Positions 42,191-51,184 of a DNA stretch of 64,000 bases are shown in pieces (the first letter of the stretch is position 1; each line of letters opens with the position of its first letter). The notes under the pieces are model-generated. The model did not search any database. It worked only from the letters and a program-made list of their open reading frames with translations, and was not told the DNA's origin. The position numbers were made by a program, and so were the translations under genes. The stretch is from Streptomyces sp. NBC_01497 (GTDB taxonomy: Bacteria; Actinomycetota; Actinomycetes; Streptomycetales; Streptomycetaceae): the NCBI RefSeq assembly GCF_036250695.1, contig NZ_CP109427.1:7006001-7070000 (forward strand). The letters run 5' to 3'.

Positions 42191-43101
42191 GGATAGGCCT
42201 CGTCACCGCGCGGCCGGACCATCCGCTCCTCGCGGGCGCCACGGCACTCCTGACGCCCCGCCACGAGGTCCGATGGCTCGACCCGGAGCGCGGTGGCGCG
42301 CCGGACGGGGACGGCCCGCCCGCCGACGTCTACCTGCTCAAGGCGCGCACGCCGGCGGCCCTCGCGCTGGCGAGGCGGCTGGAGGAGCGCGGTGCGCCCG
42401 TGCTCAACACCGCCGCCGCGACCGGGCTGTGCCAGGACAGGGTCGCGATGGCGGAGTCGGCGCGCGGCGCCGGGCTGCCGTTCGTCGCCACCCGGGGCGT
42501 TCCCTCACTCGCGCGGCTCGCTGCAGGGCCGGCGCTTTCGTACCCCGTGGTGGTCAAGAGCCGGCACAGCCGCAGGGGCGACCTCGTGGCCCGCGCCGAC
42601 GGTCCGGAGGCGCTGCGGGCGCTCCTGCCCCGCTGGCGGGACGAGCCGGTCGTGGTGCAGCCGTTCACTGAGAACAGTGGCTGGGACCACAAGCTGTGGG
42701 TGATAGGCGGCCGCCTCTTCGCCGCGCTGCGCCGCTCGGAACTGGCCGAGGACGCGGCCCCGGGGGACGAGGCGCCCCGGCGGGGCGGGCCGCTCGGGCC
42801 GGGGGAACTGCCCCCGGGCTGGGCGGCGCTGGCGCTGCGCACCGGGGAGGTCTTCGCGCTCGACGTGTACGGGGTCGACCTCGTCGACGCGGGTGGTGGC
42901 ACACCGCGGATCGTGGACGTCAACGCCTTTCCGGGGGCGCGCGGTCAGGCCGGTGCCCCCGAGGCGCTGGCCGAGCTGGCGCTTCGGGCCGCGGCGGAGG
43001 GCGCCCGGGGCGCCCGCTCGTGGCGGCGCGCGCACCGCGCCCACCGGGTCGTCCCAGGACCTGACGCCGCGTGGGGCCGGACGCCTACACTGTCCGAATG
43101 A
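42187..43101 (+). CDS. ATP-grasp family ligase-like protein, second of a pair
   Basis: A 304-residue ATP-grasp protein translationally coupled to the first (ATGA). MRIGLVTARPDHPLLAGATA, YLLKARTPAALALARRLEER, TGLCQDRVAMAESARGAGLP, YPVVVKSRHSRRGDLVARAD and VVQPFTENSGWDHKLWVIGG match ATP-grasp strands. FALDVYGVDLVDAGGGTPRI and VVDVNAFPGARG hold the metal ligands. It is clearly diverged from its partner in length and wording, so the pair may act in sequence or as a heteromer. The C-terminus (RRAHRAHRVV) is basic. Confidence 0.83.
   Translation: MRIGLVTARPDHPLLAGATALLTPRHEVRWLDPERGGAPDGDGPPADVYLLKARTPAALALARRLEERGAPVLNTAAATGLCQDRVAMAESARGAGLPFVATRGVPSLARLAAGPALSYPVVVKSRHSRRGDLVARADGPEALRALLPRWRDEPVVVQPFTENSGWDHKLWVIGGRLFAALRRSELAEDAAPGDEAPRRGGPLGPGELPPGWAALALRTGEVFALDVYGVDLVDAGGGTPRIVDVNAFPGARGQAGAPEALAELALRAAAEGARGARSWRRAHRAHRVVPGPDAAWGRTPTLSE
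43061..43090 (+). promoter_or_regulatory. Promoter of a leaderless transcript
   Basis: CTGACG (43,061-43,066) and TACACT (43,085-43,090) are spaced by 18 bases, and the ATG at 43,098 lies 7 bases behind TACACT, as expected for a leaderless mRNA. The promoter overlaps the end of the ATP-grasp gene. Confidence 0.6.
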
Positions 43102-43421
43102 TCTTCATTACCGTGAAATTCCCGGTGAAGCCCGAGCACGCCGAGGAGTGGCCCGCGAAGGTCGCCGACTTCACCGCGGCGACGCGCGCCGAGCCCGGCA
43201 ACCTCTGGTTCGAGTGGGCGCGCAGCCTGGAGGACCCGAACACCTACGTACTGGTGGAGGCGTTCCAGGACGACGCCGCCGGCGCGCACGTGAACTCGGA
43301 CCATTTCAAGGCGGCGATCGCGACGATGCGGCCGCTGGTGAGCCGTACGCCGGACATCGTCAGCACCACCATCGAAGGTGCGGACGGCTGGAGCGCGATG
43401 GGTGAACTCGCCATCGACTGA
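43098..43421 (+). CDS. ABM-domain putative quinol monooxygenase
   Basis: A 107-residue protein. MIFITVKFPVKPEHAEEWPA starts the antibiotic-biosynthesis-monooxygenase fold; EPGNLWFEWARSLEDPNTYV and LVEAFQDDAAGAHVNSDHFK are the characteristic strands (E-P-G...FxxxxS..P..Y...E.....A...H..S.HF). These ferredoxin-like proteins oxidise quinols or act as haem or reactive-species handlers. It is transcribed alone from a leaderless promoter. Confidence 0.88.
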   Translation: MIFITVKFPVKPEHAEEWPAKVADFTAATRAEPGNLWFEWARSLEDPNTYVLVEAFQDDAAGAHVNSDHFKAAIATMRPLVSRTPDIVSTTIEGADGWSAMGELAID

Positions 43422-43628
43422 CAGCGGGGCCGGGTCACCGGCACCCGGCACCGGCAGCGGGGCCGGGCAACCGCAGCCGGCGTGGGCCCGGGCGCGGCCG
43501 TCCATGCCCGCAGGACCGGTGTTGCGGGCTGCCGGTCGGTGGAGTGAGGTGGGGCCGTGACTCCCGCAGACCGGCGAGCGGACGGGGCGCGGTCACCCGG
43601 CACCGCAGCGAGGCGGGCCGGCCCGGAG
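43422..43628. other. Intergenic GC repeats
   Basis: ACCGGCAC/GGGCCGGG-type words repeat (43,430-43,470); no gene. Confidence 0.35.
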
Positions 43629-43829
43629 TCAGGCGGCGCTGTCGACGCGCTTCAGGCGGCGCCGCCTGCGGGGGCTGACCGCCGCAGCCCACTCAAGGAG
43701 CAGGACCTCATAGGCCTCGGCGGGCCACGTCCCGTCGGCCGCATCGACCAGCGCGCGGATGCGCTCGTTGGTCGCCGCGGCGTCGGACACCCTGCGGGGT
43801 GCGGCCGGGGAGGCGGAGGACTTGGACAT
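43629..43829 (-). CDS. Small conserved hypothetical protein
   Basis: A 66-residue protein: MSKSSASPAAPRRVSDAAAT, NERIRALVDAADGTWPAEAY and VLLLEWAAAVSPRRRRRLKR. A helical core with a basic C-terminus of five arginines suggests nucleic-acid contact, but no family is recognised. It begins 128 bases before the downstream end of uppP, on the same strand. Confidence 0.65.
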   Translation of the reverse strand: MSKSSASPAAPRRVSDAAATNERIRALVDAADGTWPAEAYEVLLLEWAAAVSPRRRRRLKRVDSAA

Positions 43830-43957
43830 GAGGCAAGCCTAAAACCTGACTGCGCCCGATCGTGACCATTCCGTGAGCGTTCTTGGTCACACCCCGAGAC
43901 GGAAACGTGCTGTGTGTCACGTGGATGCGGGGCAACCCGGAGCCCCCGGGCGTCGTC

Positions 43958-44831
43958 TCAGAGCGTCGGCTCGCCCGCGTCGGGACGCAGTGTGCCCGTG
44001 TCGACCAGGAAGAACAGGGCGACGCCGAGAGCCGTGCGGTAGATCACGAACGGCATGAAGGACCTCGACGAGATGAACCGCATGAACCACGCGATCACCG
44101 CGTAGCCCGAGGCGAAGGCGATCAGCGTCGCGAGGATCGTCGGCCCCCACGCCACGTGCCCCTCACCCGCGTCCTTCAGCTCGTACGCGCCCGAGGCCAG
44201 CACCGCCGGCATCGCCAGCAGGAACGAGTAGCGCGCCGCCGACTCGCGTGTGTAGCCGAGGAACAGCCCGCCGCTGATCGTCGCGCCCGACCGGGAGACG
44301 CCCGGCACCAGCGCGAGGGCCTGGCAGCAGCCGTACACCAGGCCAGTCCCGCACCCCGAGGTCTCGCAGGCTCTTGCGCTCCCTGACTGCCCGGTGCCGC
44401 CCGCCCCTCTCGCCACGGGCCGCCAGCCGGTCGGCGATGCCGAGGACGATGCCCATCCCCACCAGCGTCGCCGCGATGAGACGCAGATCGCGGAAGGGCC
44501 CCTCGATCTGGTCCTGGAAAGCGATACCCAGCACGCCGATCGGCACGGATCCCACGATCACCAGCCAGGCGGTCCTGGCGTCCTGGTCCCCGCGCATCGA
44601 CCGGTCGGCCAGGGAGCGCGCCCACGCGGAGGCGATCCGTACGATGTCCGCCCGGAAGAAGATCAGTACGGCCGCCTCGGTGCCGATCTGGGTGACCGCC
44701 GTGAACGCGGCCCCCGGGTCGTGCCGGCCGGCGAACGCGGCCGTCAGCCGCAGGTGCGCGCTGGACGAGACGGGAAGGAACTCGGTGAGCCCCTGGACGA
44801 GTCCGAGGACCACGGATTCGAACCAAGACAT
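43958..44831 (-). pseudogene. uppP: Undecaprenyl-diphosphatase, single-base frameshift
   Basis: The N-terminal part starts MSWFESVVLGLVQGLTEFLP and VSSSAHLRLTAAFAG, the first catalytic block of UppP/BacA with its Glu and Ser-Ser-Ser-His. The C-terminal part in another frame reads [40 protein letters not shown] and [16 protein letters not shown], the second block with the catalytic Arg. The two join if one base near 44,345 (an extra A on the plus strand) is removed: [11 protein letters not shown] becomes [13 protein letters not shown]. The corrected protein would have about 290 residues, normal for the family. UppP recycles the lipid carrier of the wall. Sequencing error or real inactivation cannot be told apart here. 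Confidence 0.85.
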
Positions 44832-44978
44832 GGGAAAACCGGCCGCCAGGAGTCGAGGTGCTGGGGGAGGGACGGAGGCAGCAGCGTACCGTTTGTAAAG
44901 GAAGTGCAATGTTGCACCCCGGAAACCGGCGCAGGCGGCCGGACCTCCGGGGGCCCGAGGCAAGGAACCACCCGCACC

Positions 44979-46031
44979 ATGGCGTCAGAAGATCCGGTAC
45001 TGCTCGGCAGGACGGGCCATGCGGCCCTGCTCACCCTCAACCGGCCGGGCGCGCTCAACGCGCTCACGCACCGGATGGTCGGGCTGATCGACGCCGCTCT
45101 GACCGCGTGGCAACAGGACGACTCCGTCAGAGCCGTTGTCGTCTCCGGTGCGGGCGAGCGGGGCCTGTGTGCGGGCGGCGACATCCGCGCGGTACGGGAG
45201 GACGCACTCCAAGGAGGCCGTACGTCACCGGCGTTCTGGCGCGACGAGTACCGGCTCAACGCGCGGATCGCCCGATTCCCCAAACCCTATGTCGCGTTCA
45301 TGGACGGCATCGTGATGGGCGGCGGCGTCGGCATCTCCGCGCACGGCGGGGTCCGGATCGTCACCGAGCGCTCACGGGTGGCCATGCCGGAGACCGGGAT
45401 CGGCCTCGTACCCGATGTCGGAGGCACGTTCCTGCTGTCGCGCTCGCCCGGCGAACTCGGCACCCACCTCGCCCTGACGGGGGCCGCGGTGGGCGCCGCC
45501 GACGCCGTCCTGTGCGGGCTCGCCGACCATGTCGTGCGCTCCGTCGACCTGTCGGCCCTGACGGTCGCGCTCGGCGAGGGCAACCCCCGCCAGGCGGTGC
45601 GGGCGTTCGCCGCCGAGCCCGCGGAGGGTGAACTCGCCGCCCAGCGCGAGTGGATCGACGCCTGCTATGCCGCCGACGACGTCGAGGAGATCGTGGCACG
45701 CCTCCTCGACCACGGGCATCCGGCCGCCAAGGAGGCCGCCGCGACGATCCTGACGCGCTCGCCCACCGCTCTCAAGGCGACGCTCGCCGTGCTGCGCGCG
45801 GCGCGCGGACTGTCCGGCCTGGAGGCCGCGCTGGACGCCGAGTACCGGGCCTCGTGCGCCGCGCTCGCCCTGCCCGACCTGCCCGAGGGCGTGCGCGCCC
45901 AGATCGTCGACAAGGACCGCAGGCCGCGCTGGACACCCGCCGAACTGCGCGAGGTGGGCGATGCCGACGTGGCGCGGTTCTTCGCGGAACCGGCCGACGG
46001 CGGACTGGGGCTCGCCGCCGCGCTGGGCTGA
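44979..46031 (+). CDS. 3-hydroxyisobutyryl-CoA hydrolase-like crotonase
   Basis: A 350-residue protein, longer than enoyl-CoA hydratases and typical of the HIBYL-CoA hydrolase branch. LLTLNRPGALNALTHRMVGL (17-36), GERGLCAGGDIRAVREDALQ (first oxyanion loop), FPKPYVAFMDGIVMGGGVGI and MPETGIGLVPDVGGTFLLSR hold the catalytic Glu (PET) and Asp (DVGG). The C-terminal ~100 residues have the family-specific helical cap. It should act in valine breakdown, releasing 3-hydroxyisobutyrate. AGGA lies upstream of ATG 44,979. Confidence 0.9.
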   Translation: MASEDPVLLGRTGHAALLTLNRPGALNALTHRMVGLIDAALTAWQQDDSVRAVVVSGAGERGLCAGGDIRAVREDALQGGRTSPAFWRDEYRLNARIARFPKPYVAFMDGIVMGGGVGISAHGGVRIVTERSRVAMPETGIGLVPDVGGTFLLSRSPGELGTHLALTGAAVGAADAVLCGLADHVVRSVDLSALTVALGEGNPRQAVRAFAAEPAEGELAAQREWIDACYAADDVEEIVARLLDHGHPAAKEAAATILTRSPTALKATLAVLRAARGLSGLEAALDAEYRASCAALALPDLPEGVRAQIVDKDRRPRWTPAELREVGDADVARFFAEPADGGLGLAAALG

Positions 46032-46256
46032 CGCGCACGCCGCCGGTCCGTCGGGGCCCCGGGCCTCCGGCGTGCGGCGGCGGCCGACTTCCGAGCGGCG
46101 GTGAGCGGCGGCTCGGGAGGACCTTGATCGCTCGGTGCGCCGCGACAGCGTCCGCATGCGCGAGCCGGGGTCGGCCACGGTCCCGCCGTCCGCTGAGCGC
46201 CGCTCACCGTCGTGAGACGTCACGAGCCGCCACGATCCCCGACGCCGACAAGAACC
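46032..46256. other. Intergenic gap
   Basis: Spacer between convergent genes; no clear terminator was found. Confidence 0.3.
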
Positions 46257-47009
46257 TCAGGAGTCGTCGGACCCCCGGTGGCCGTCGGCGCCGTGCGCTC
46301 GGGCCGCCGCGCCCAGGTGGTGGCGTTTGCGCCAGCCGACCACACCCGCCGCCACCCCCGACGCCACGATGAAGCCCGTCGCGACCAGGAACGCGGGGGA
46401 TGTCGGCGACGCGGCCGTCGAGCCCGCCACCACGTACGCCGCCGTGTTGGGGATCGAGCCGAGCCCGGTCGCCACGAGGAACGACGGCCAGGTCATCCGG
46501 GAGACCGCCGCCCCGTAGTTGGCCGCCGCGAACGGCACTCCCGGGAAGAGCCGGATCGCCAGCATCGAGCGGAAGCCGTAACGGCTCATCAGCCCGTCGG
46601 CCGCCGTCAGCCACCGACCCCGTACGAGCGGACGCAACGCGCCCTGCCCCAGCACCCGTCCGAGGCCGAAGGCGATCGCCGCCGCGAACACCGTTCCCGC
46701 GATCGCCGCCGTGAGCCCGGCCACCGTTCCGAGCAGGGCCCCCGCCGCCGCGTTGAGCAGCGGCCGGGGTGCGAAGGCCGCCGCGGACAGCCCGTACGCC
46801 AGCGCGAACAGCACGGCCGTGACGGACCCGGCCGAGTGGACCGGCCAGCCGTCCGACAGCAGCCGCTGCGGCTGGTAGACGACGACGAGGGCCGCCGCCG
46901 CGCCGAGCACGGCGACCAGCAGGGCGAACCGGCACCACGGGGAGAGCAACCGGCGCAGGATCCGCGAGCGGAGGGGGTCCCGCGCGGGCGGAGGGAGGGT
47001 GTGGAGCAC
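46257..47009 (-). CDS. TVP38/TMEM64-family membrane protein
   Basis: A 250-residue protein with about six hydrophobic helices. [60 protein letters not shown] and [20 protein letters not shown] are the TVP38 (DedA-related, SNARE_assoc) motifs, with the key [16 protein letters not shown] loop. A basic tail follows. GTG 47,009 is a tentative start. The protein probably helps lipid or ion movement across the membrane; the exact role is unknown. It shares its fold with the DedA protein at 52.4 kb. Confidence 0.85.
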   Translation of the reverse strand: MLHTLPPPARDPLRSRILRRLLSPWCRFALLVAVLGAAAALVVVYQPQRLLSDGWPVHSAGSVTAVLFALAYGLSAAAFAPRPLLNAAAGALLGTVAGLTAAIAGTVFAAAIAFGLGRVLGQGALRPLVRGRWLTAADGLMSRYGFRSMLAIRLFPGVPFAAANYGAAVSRMTWPSFLVATGLGSIPNTAAYVVAGSTAASPTSPAFLVATGFIVASGVAAGVVGWRKRHHLGAAARAHGADGHRGSDDS

Positions 47010-47274
47010 GCCCGGAGAGTAACCGAGTTCGTGGTGTGCGCGCTGTACGGCGTCCGGCAGTCCCCGGCTTCCCCGGCCCCCTCCCGCACTTTCCGGAACC
47101 GCGGCGGGGGGCCGCCGGAGCCGGTTCGGACGCGGTGCGCGCGTTCGTGGCGGCCGTCCGCGACGGGCGCGTCCCGAGGCCGGGTGCGACGCATGTCAGC
47201 ACGTCGTACCCGGGCGGCCCGGTCCCTCGTAATTCGTTCGACGCCGGGCCCGGCCGTCGGCGAGGATCTGACCC

Positions 47275-47409
47275 ATGTTCCGGTACGCCTTCCTCGCAGC
47301 GCGGTCCGCAGTCGCGGCCGCGCCGAAGGCTGCCGTGTTCGCTTGCGCCCACCTGGCATCAGCCGCCACCGCGGTCGCGGTGGCCGCCCTCGACGGCGCT
47401 CGAAGCTGA
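47275..47409 (+). CDS. Possible short peptide upstream of EF-Tu3
   Basis: ATG 47,275 gives 44 residues, [20 protein letters not shown] and a hydrophobic alanine-rich rest. GAGGAT precedes it by about 8 bases. The peptide is amphipathic and short. It could be a small protein or chance coding. Confidence 0.3.
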   Translation: MFRYAFLAARSAVAAAPKAAVFACAHLASAATAVAVAALDGARS

Positions 47410-47507
47410 CCCTCCCCGCGACGACCGGCGGACCCCGCAGGGGGGAGGGTCGGTCGGACCGGCGGGGTCCCGAGCAGTCCCGGACCATCAGGCAGGACGT
47501 CACAGCC

Positions 47508-48686
47508 ATGCCCAAGACGGCATACGTGCGCACGAAGCCACACCTCAACATCGGCACCATGGGCCACGTAGACCACGGCAAGACCACGCTGACCGCCGCC
47601 ATCACCAAGGTGCTCAGCGCGCGCGGCGGCGCCACGTACGTCCCGTTCGGCCGGATCGACCGTGCGCCGGAGGAGGCCGCGCGCGGCATCACCATCAACA
47701 TCGCGCACGTCGAGTACGAGACCGGTACCCGCCACTACGCGCACGTCGACATGCCAGGTCACGCCGACTACATCAAGAACATGGTCACCGGCGCCGCGCA
47801 GCTCGACGGGGCGATCCTCGTCGTGTCCGCGCTCGACGGGATCATGCCGCAGACGGCCGAGCACGTCCTGCTGGCCCGCCAGGTCGGCGTCGACCACATC
47901 GTCGTCGCCCTCAACAAGGCGGACGCGAGCGACGACGAGCTCACCGACCTCGTGGAGCTGGAGGTGCGCGAGCTCCTGAGCGCGCACGGCTACGGCGGGG
48001 ACACCGCCCCGGTCGTGCGGGTCTCCGGACTCCGCGCGCTCGACGGCGACCCCCGCTGGACCGGCGCGATCGAGGCGCTGCTCGACGCCGTCGACACGTA
48101 CGTGCCGACACCCGTGCGGTACACCGACGCGCCGTTCCTGCTCCCCGTGGAGAACGTCCTGACGATCACCGGACGCGGCACCGTCGTCACCGGCGCCGTC
48201 GAGCGCGGCACCGTGCGCGTCGGCGACCGGGTGACGGTGCTCGGCGCGGACGCCGGGCCGCACACGACCACCGTCACCGGCCTGGAGACCTTCGGCAAGC
48301 CGATGGACCTGGCGCAGGCGGGGGACAACGTGGCGCTGCTGCTGCGGGGGCTCTCCCGCGACGCGGTGCGCCGCGGCCAGGTGGTCGCCGAGCCCGGCAG
48401 CGTGACGCCGAGCCGTCGCTTCACCGCGCGGGTGTACGTGCTGTCCGCGGCGGAGGGCGGTCGCACCACCCCGGTCGCCACCGGTTACCGGCCGCAGTTC
48501 TACATCAGGACGGCGGACGTCGTCGGCGACGTCGACCTGGGCGCGGGCGCGGTCGCGCGGCCGGGCGACACGGTCACCATGACCGTCGAGCTGGGCCGTG
48601 ACGTACCACTGGAGGCCGGGCTCGGCTTCGCGATCCGCGAGGGCGGGCGCACGGTCGGCGCGGGCACCGTGACGCAGGTGCTCTGA
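47508..48686 (+). CDS. tuf3: Elongation factor Tu, divergent EF-Tu3 type
   Basis: A 392-residue translational GTPase. [18 protein letters not shown] (19-36) is G1, [21 protein letters not shown]2, [18 protein letters not shown] (81 on) G3 with Met for the usual Cys, NKAD G4 (usually NKCD), and SGLRAL G5. Domains 2 and 3 follow ([28 protein letters not shown]-like [20 protein letters not shown]). Its wording departs from the main EF-Tu throughout. This fits EF-Tu3, the second or third tuf gene of Streptomyces, which is not essential and is linked to antibiotic resistance or the stringent response in studied species. It is not in an str operon. Confidence 0.93.
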   Translation: MPKTAYVRTKPHLNIGTMGHVDHGKTTLTAAITKVLSARGGATYVPFGRIDRAPEEAARGITINIAHVEYETGTRHYAHVDMPGHADYIKNMVTGAAQLDGAILVVSALDGIMPQTAEHVLLARQVGVDHIVVALNKADASDDELTDLVELEVRELLSAHGYGGDTAPVVRVSGLRALDGDPRWTGAIEALLDAVDTYVPTPVRYTDAPFLLPVENVLTITGRGTVVTGAVERGTVRVGDRVTVLGADAGPHTTTVTGLETFGKPMDLAQAGDNVALLLRGLSRDAVRRGQVVAEPGSVTPSRRFTARVYVLSAAEGGRTTPVATGYRPQFYIRTADVVGDVDLGAGAVARPGDTVTMTVELGRDVPLEAGLGFAIREGGRTVGAGTVTQVL

Positions 48687-48729
48687 GTCCGCCCGGCCCG
48701 GGCCGCTCACCGTCCGCGACAATGGGACG

Positions 48730-49584
48730 GTGAGCGAACCGACCGAACCGGTACCCGTGACGCGCGCCGTCGACTCCGGCACCGCGCGCCTGCTGCCCGA
48801 CGTGGACGGGGAGCGGGCCTGGCTGCTGACGGTCGACGGCGCACCCCAGTCCTACGTCGATCTCGACGACCCGGAACACCTGGAGTTCGAGTACGTGCGG
48901 CGCATCGCGCACGTCCTGGACACCACGGGCCGCGAGGGCGCGCCCCTCGCCGTGCTGCACCTGGGCGGAGGCGCGCTCACCCTGCCCCGCTACGTGGCCG
49001 CCACCCGGCCCGGCTCGGCGCAGGACGTCGTGGAGGCCGACGGGGCGCTCCTCGCGCTCGTCGCGGAGATCCTCCCCGTGCCGCGCGACGCCGGGATCGC
49101 GGTCCACCACGCCGACGCCCGGCAGTGGCTCGCCGCCGCGCCGGACGCCTCGGCCGACGTGATCGTGGGGGACGTGTTCGGCGGCTCACGCATACCCGCG
49201 CACGTCACCTCCGTCGAATACGCGCGGGAGGCGGCACGCGTCCTGCGCCCCGACGGGGTCTACGCGGCGAATCTCGCCGACGGTGCCCCCTTCACGTTCC
49301 TGCGGGCCCAACTGGCCACGTTCTCAGCCGTCTTCACCGAGGTGGCGCTGGTCGCCGAGGCCGGCGTGCTGCGCGGCCGGCGCTTCGGCAACGCCGTCCT
49401 TGTCGCGTCCCGCGTGCCGTTGGACACCGTGGCGCTCGCCCGCCGTACCGCGGGTGACGCGTTCCCCGCCCGCGTCGAGGAGGGCGCGTCGCTGCGCCGC
49501 TTCACCGGCCGGGCCGGACCCGTGCGCGACGACGCGGCGGAGCCGTCACCCCGCCCGCCCGACGGAGCCTTCAGCATCGGCTGA
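48730..49584 (+). CDS. Spermidine-synthase-like methyltransferase-fold protein
   Basis: A 284-residue protein. ERAWLLTVDGAPQSYVDLDD and LEFEYVRRIAHVLDT start the fold, AVLHLGGGALTLPRYVAATR is the AdoMet-binding loop (GGGAxxLPR), VVEADGALLALVAEI the acidic strand, and ADVIVGDVFGGSRIPAHVTS the active-site region. This is the spermidine/spermine synthase superfamily without the polyamine-site DxxD at full consensus, as in many actinobacterial paralogs. GACAAT (48,718-48,723) six bases before GTG 48,730 suggests a leaderless message. Its end overlaps the convergent MFS gene by 39 bases. Confidence 0.83.
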   Translation: MSEPTEPVPVTRAVDSGTARLLPDVDGERAWLLTVDGAPQSYVDLDDPEHLEFEYVRRIAHVLDTTGREGAPLAVLHLGGGALTLPRYVAATRPGSAQDVVEADGALLALVAEILPVPRDAGIAVHHADARQWLAAAPDASADVIVGDVFGGSRIPAHVTSVEYAREAARVLRPDGVYAANLADGAPFTFLRAQLATFSAVFTEVALVAEAGVLRGRRFGNAVLVASRVPLDTVALARRTAGDAFPARVEEGASLRRFTGRAGPVRDDAAEPSPRPPDGAFSIG

Positions 49585-50970
49585 CGGACCGGGCCCGGCC
49601 GCCGTGTGCCGCGCGGGAGGGACGATCCCACCCCCGTCCCCTCGCGGTCCAGCCGCGTCGCCGGCTTCGGGAGGGGCGGCCCGGTCCGGTCCCCGCCCGG
49701 CCGCCGCACCGGTTTCGGCAGGGGTGATCCCCTCCGCGCCCGGCTCGGCCCCGACGCCCGGCGTCCCGCCGTGCGGCCGCCGCCGGAGCGTACGTACGTC
49801 CGGCACGAACAGCACCGCGCCGGTCAGCAGCACCATCAGACCCGCCGCGCCCCACAGCGCCTGCCCCCGGCCGAACGCGTCCTGCGCCGGGCCCGCGAGC
49901 GCGGTCGCCACCGGGACGAGGGCCATCGAGCCCAGCCAGTCGTACGACGAGACCCGTGACAGCTTCTCCTCCGGGATCTCCTGGTGCAGGGCGGTCATCC
50001 AGCCCACGCCGAACACCTCGACCGAAGCGCCCGCCACGAACATCGCGCAGGTGAGCAGCGCCGCCGGCACCGGTACGGCGAGAGCCGCCAGGGGCAGCGC
50101 GAACGGGAAGATCCCCAGGGTCCCCGCCAGCAGCAGGCGCCGGGGCTGCCACCTGGTCATCGTGAGGGCGCCCACCAGCGTGCCGGCGCCGAACGCCGCG
50201 TTCGCCACCCCCCAGGGCCCGGCGCCGCCGTAGTGGTCGTGTGCGACGAGCGGCCCGTACACCGCCTGCCCGGCGACGGCCACCGCGTTGACCACGGAGA
50301 ACTGCGCGACGATCGTCCACAGCCAGGACCGCGAGACGAACTCGCGCCAGCCGTCGCGCAGATCGTCCAGCACCCCGGCGCCCGGCACGCGCCGCGGCAC
50401 GTCACGCAGATCGAGGAACGTCCGCAACGTCCCCGCCACCAGGAACGACGCCGAGTCGACGGCCAGTACCCAGCCGGGGCCGACCCATGCGACAAGGGCC
50501 CCGCCCATCGCGGCCCCGCCGATCGTCGCCCCGTTCACGGCCATGCGGTACACCGCGAACGCCCGCCCGGCGCGCGCGGGATCGACGCTGGACAGGAGCA
50601 TGCCCTCGTTCGCCGGACCGAACAGGGCCTGCCCCGTTCCGCCGAGCGCCGAGAGCACCACCATCTGCCAGAGCTGCGCGTGAGTGAGCAGGACCAGCGC
50701 GCCGAACGCGCCCTGCGACACACAGCTGAGGGCGTTCGCCGCCACCATGACGCGGTGCCGGGGAATCCGGTCCGCCAGTGCCCCGCCCACCAGGACGAAC
50801 AGCACCATCGGCACCGTACGCGCGGTGGCCACGAGCCCCACGCCGCCCGCCGTCCCGCCGGTGGAGAGCACCGCGAAGGCGGAGGCGATCAGCGCGCTCT
50901 GGGAACCGAGCTGGGAGACCACGGCGGCGGCGGAGAGCAGCGGGTAGTTGCGGGAGCGGGGCCGGGGCAT
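49546..50970 (-). CDS. MFS transporter (EntS/MFS_3 type)
   Basis: A 474-residue protein. MPRPRSRNYPLLSAAAVVSQ begins the first helix, and about 11-12 hydrophobic helices follow, with GGALADRIPRHRVMVAANAL as the loop 2-3 motif (GxLADRxxRRxxM). Repeats of that loop in the second half and GFAxG-type ends mark MFS_3 exporters. The last ~55 residues are a disordered GP/A-rich tail. Substrate unknown; drug or siderophore export is typical. ATG 50,970 is preferred; an upstream extension is basic and unlikely. Its 3' end overlaps the convergent gene. Confidence 0.88.
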   Translation of the reverse strand: MPRPRSRNYPLLSAAAVVSQLGSQSALIASAFAVLSTGGTAGGVGLVATARTVPMVLFVLVGGALADRIPRHRVMVAANALSCVSQGAFGALVLLTHAQLWQMVVLSALGGTGQALFGPANEGMLLSSVDPARAGRAFAVYRMAVNGATIGGAAMGGALVAWVGPGWVLAVDSASFLVAGTLRTFLDLRDVPRRVPGAGVLDDLRDGWREFVSRSWLWTIVAQFSVVNAVAVAGQAVYGPLVAHDHYGGAGPWGVANAAFGAGTLVGALTMTRWQPRRLLLAGTLGIFPFALPLAALAVPVPAALLTCAMFVAGASVEVFGVGWMTALHQEIPEEKLSRVSSYDWLGSMALVPVATALAGPAQDAFGRGQALWGAAGLMVLLTGAVLFVPDVRTLRRRPHGGTPGVGAEPGAEGITPAETGAAAGRGPDRAAPPEAGDAAGPRGDGGGIVPPARHTAAGPGPSADAEGSVGRAG

Positions 50971-51148
50971 CCTGGGACTGTGATCGACCGGGCGCGGCGG
51001 CACAACCGGTTTTTCCCGGTGTTCCCCGCACCGCCGTAGGGCCCGGCTTCGCCCGCCGGGGGCGGTCCTCACCGCAGCTGTCCGCCCGGCCGGTCCTTCA
51101 GCGTCGCGACTCGCGACTTGCGGCCTGGCGGCGCCGGTCCTTCACGTG
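50971..51148. other. Short spacer
   Basis: Upstream region of the MFS transporter; no gene seen. Confidence 0.35.
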
Positions 51149-51180
51149 CGCGGACGCGTCAGCCGCTCGACGCGTCCGCG
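51149..51180 (-). terminator. 12-bp perfect hairpin after the DUF8017-like gene
   Basis: CGCGGACGCGTC (51,149-51,160) and GACGCGTCCGCG (51,169-51,180) pair exactly with an 8-base loop, four bases after the stop at 51,185. It should end that minus-strand transcript. Confidence 0.75.
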
Positions 51181-51184
51181 GCAC

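Noticed and set aside
44335..44355. Programmed frameshift in uppP
   Set aside because: No slippery heptamer or stimulatory structure is visible and the family does not use frameshifting; mutation or sequencing error is simpler.
48730..49584. Naming the protein speE (spermidine synthase)
   Set aside because: The fold fits, but the polyamine-site residues are not clearly conserved, so a specific gene name would overstate it.
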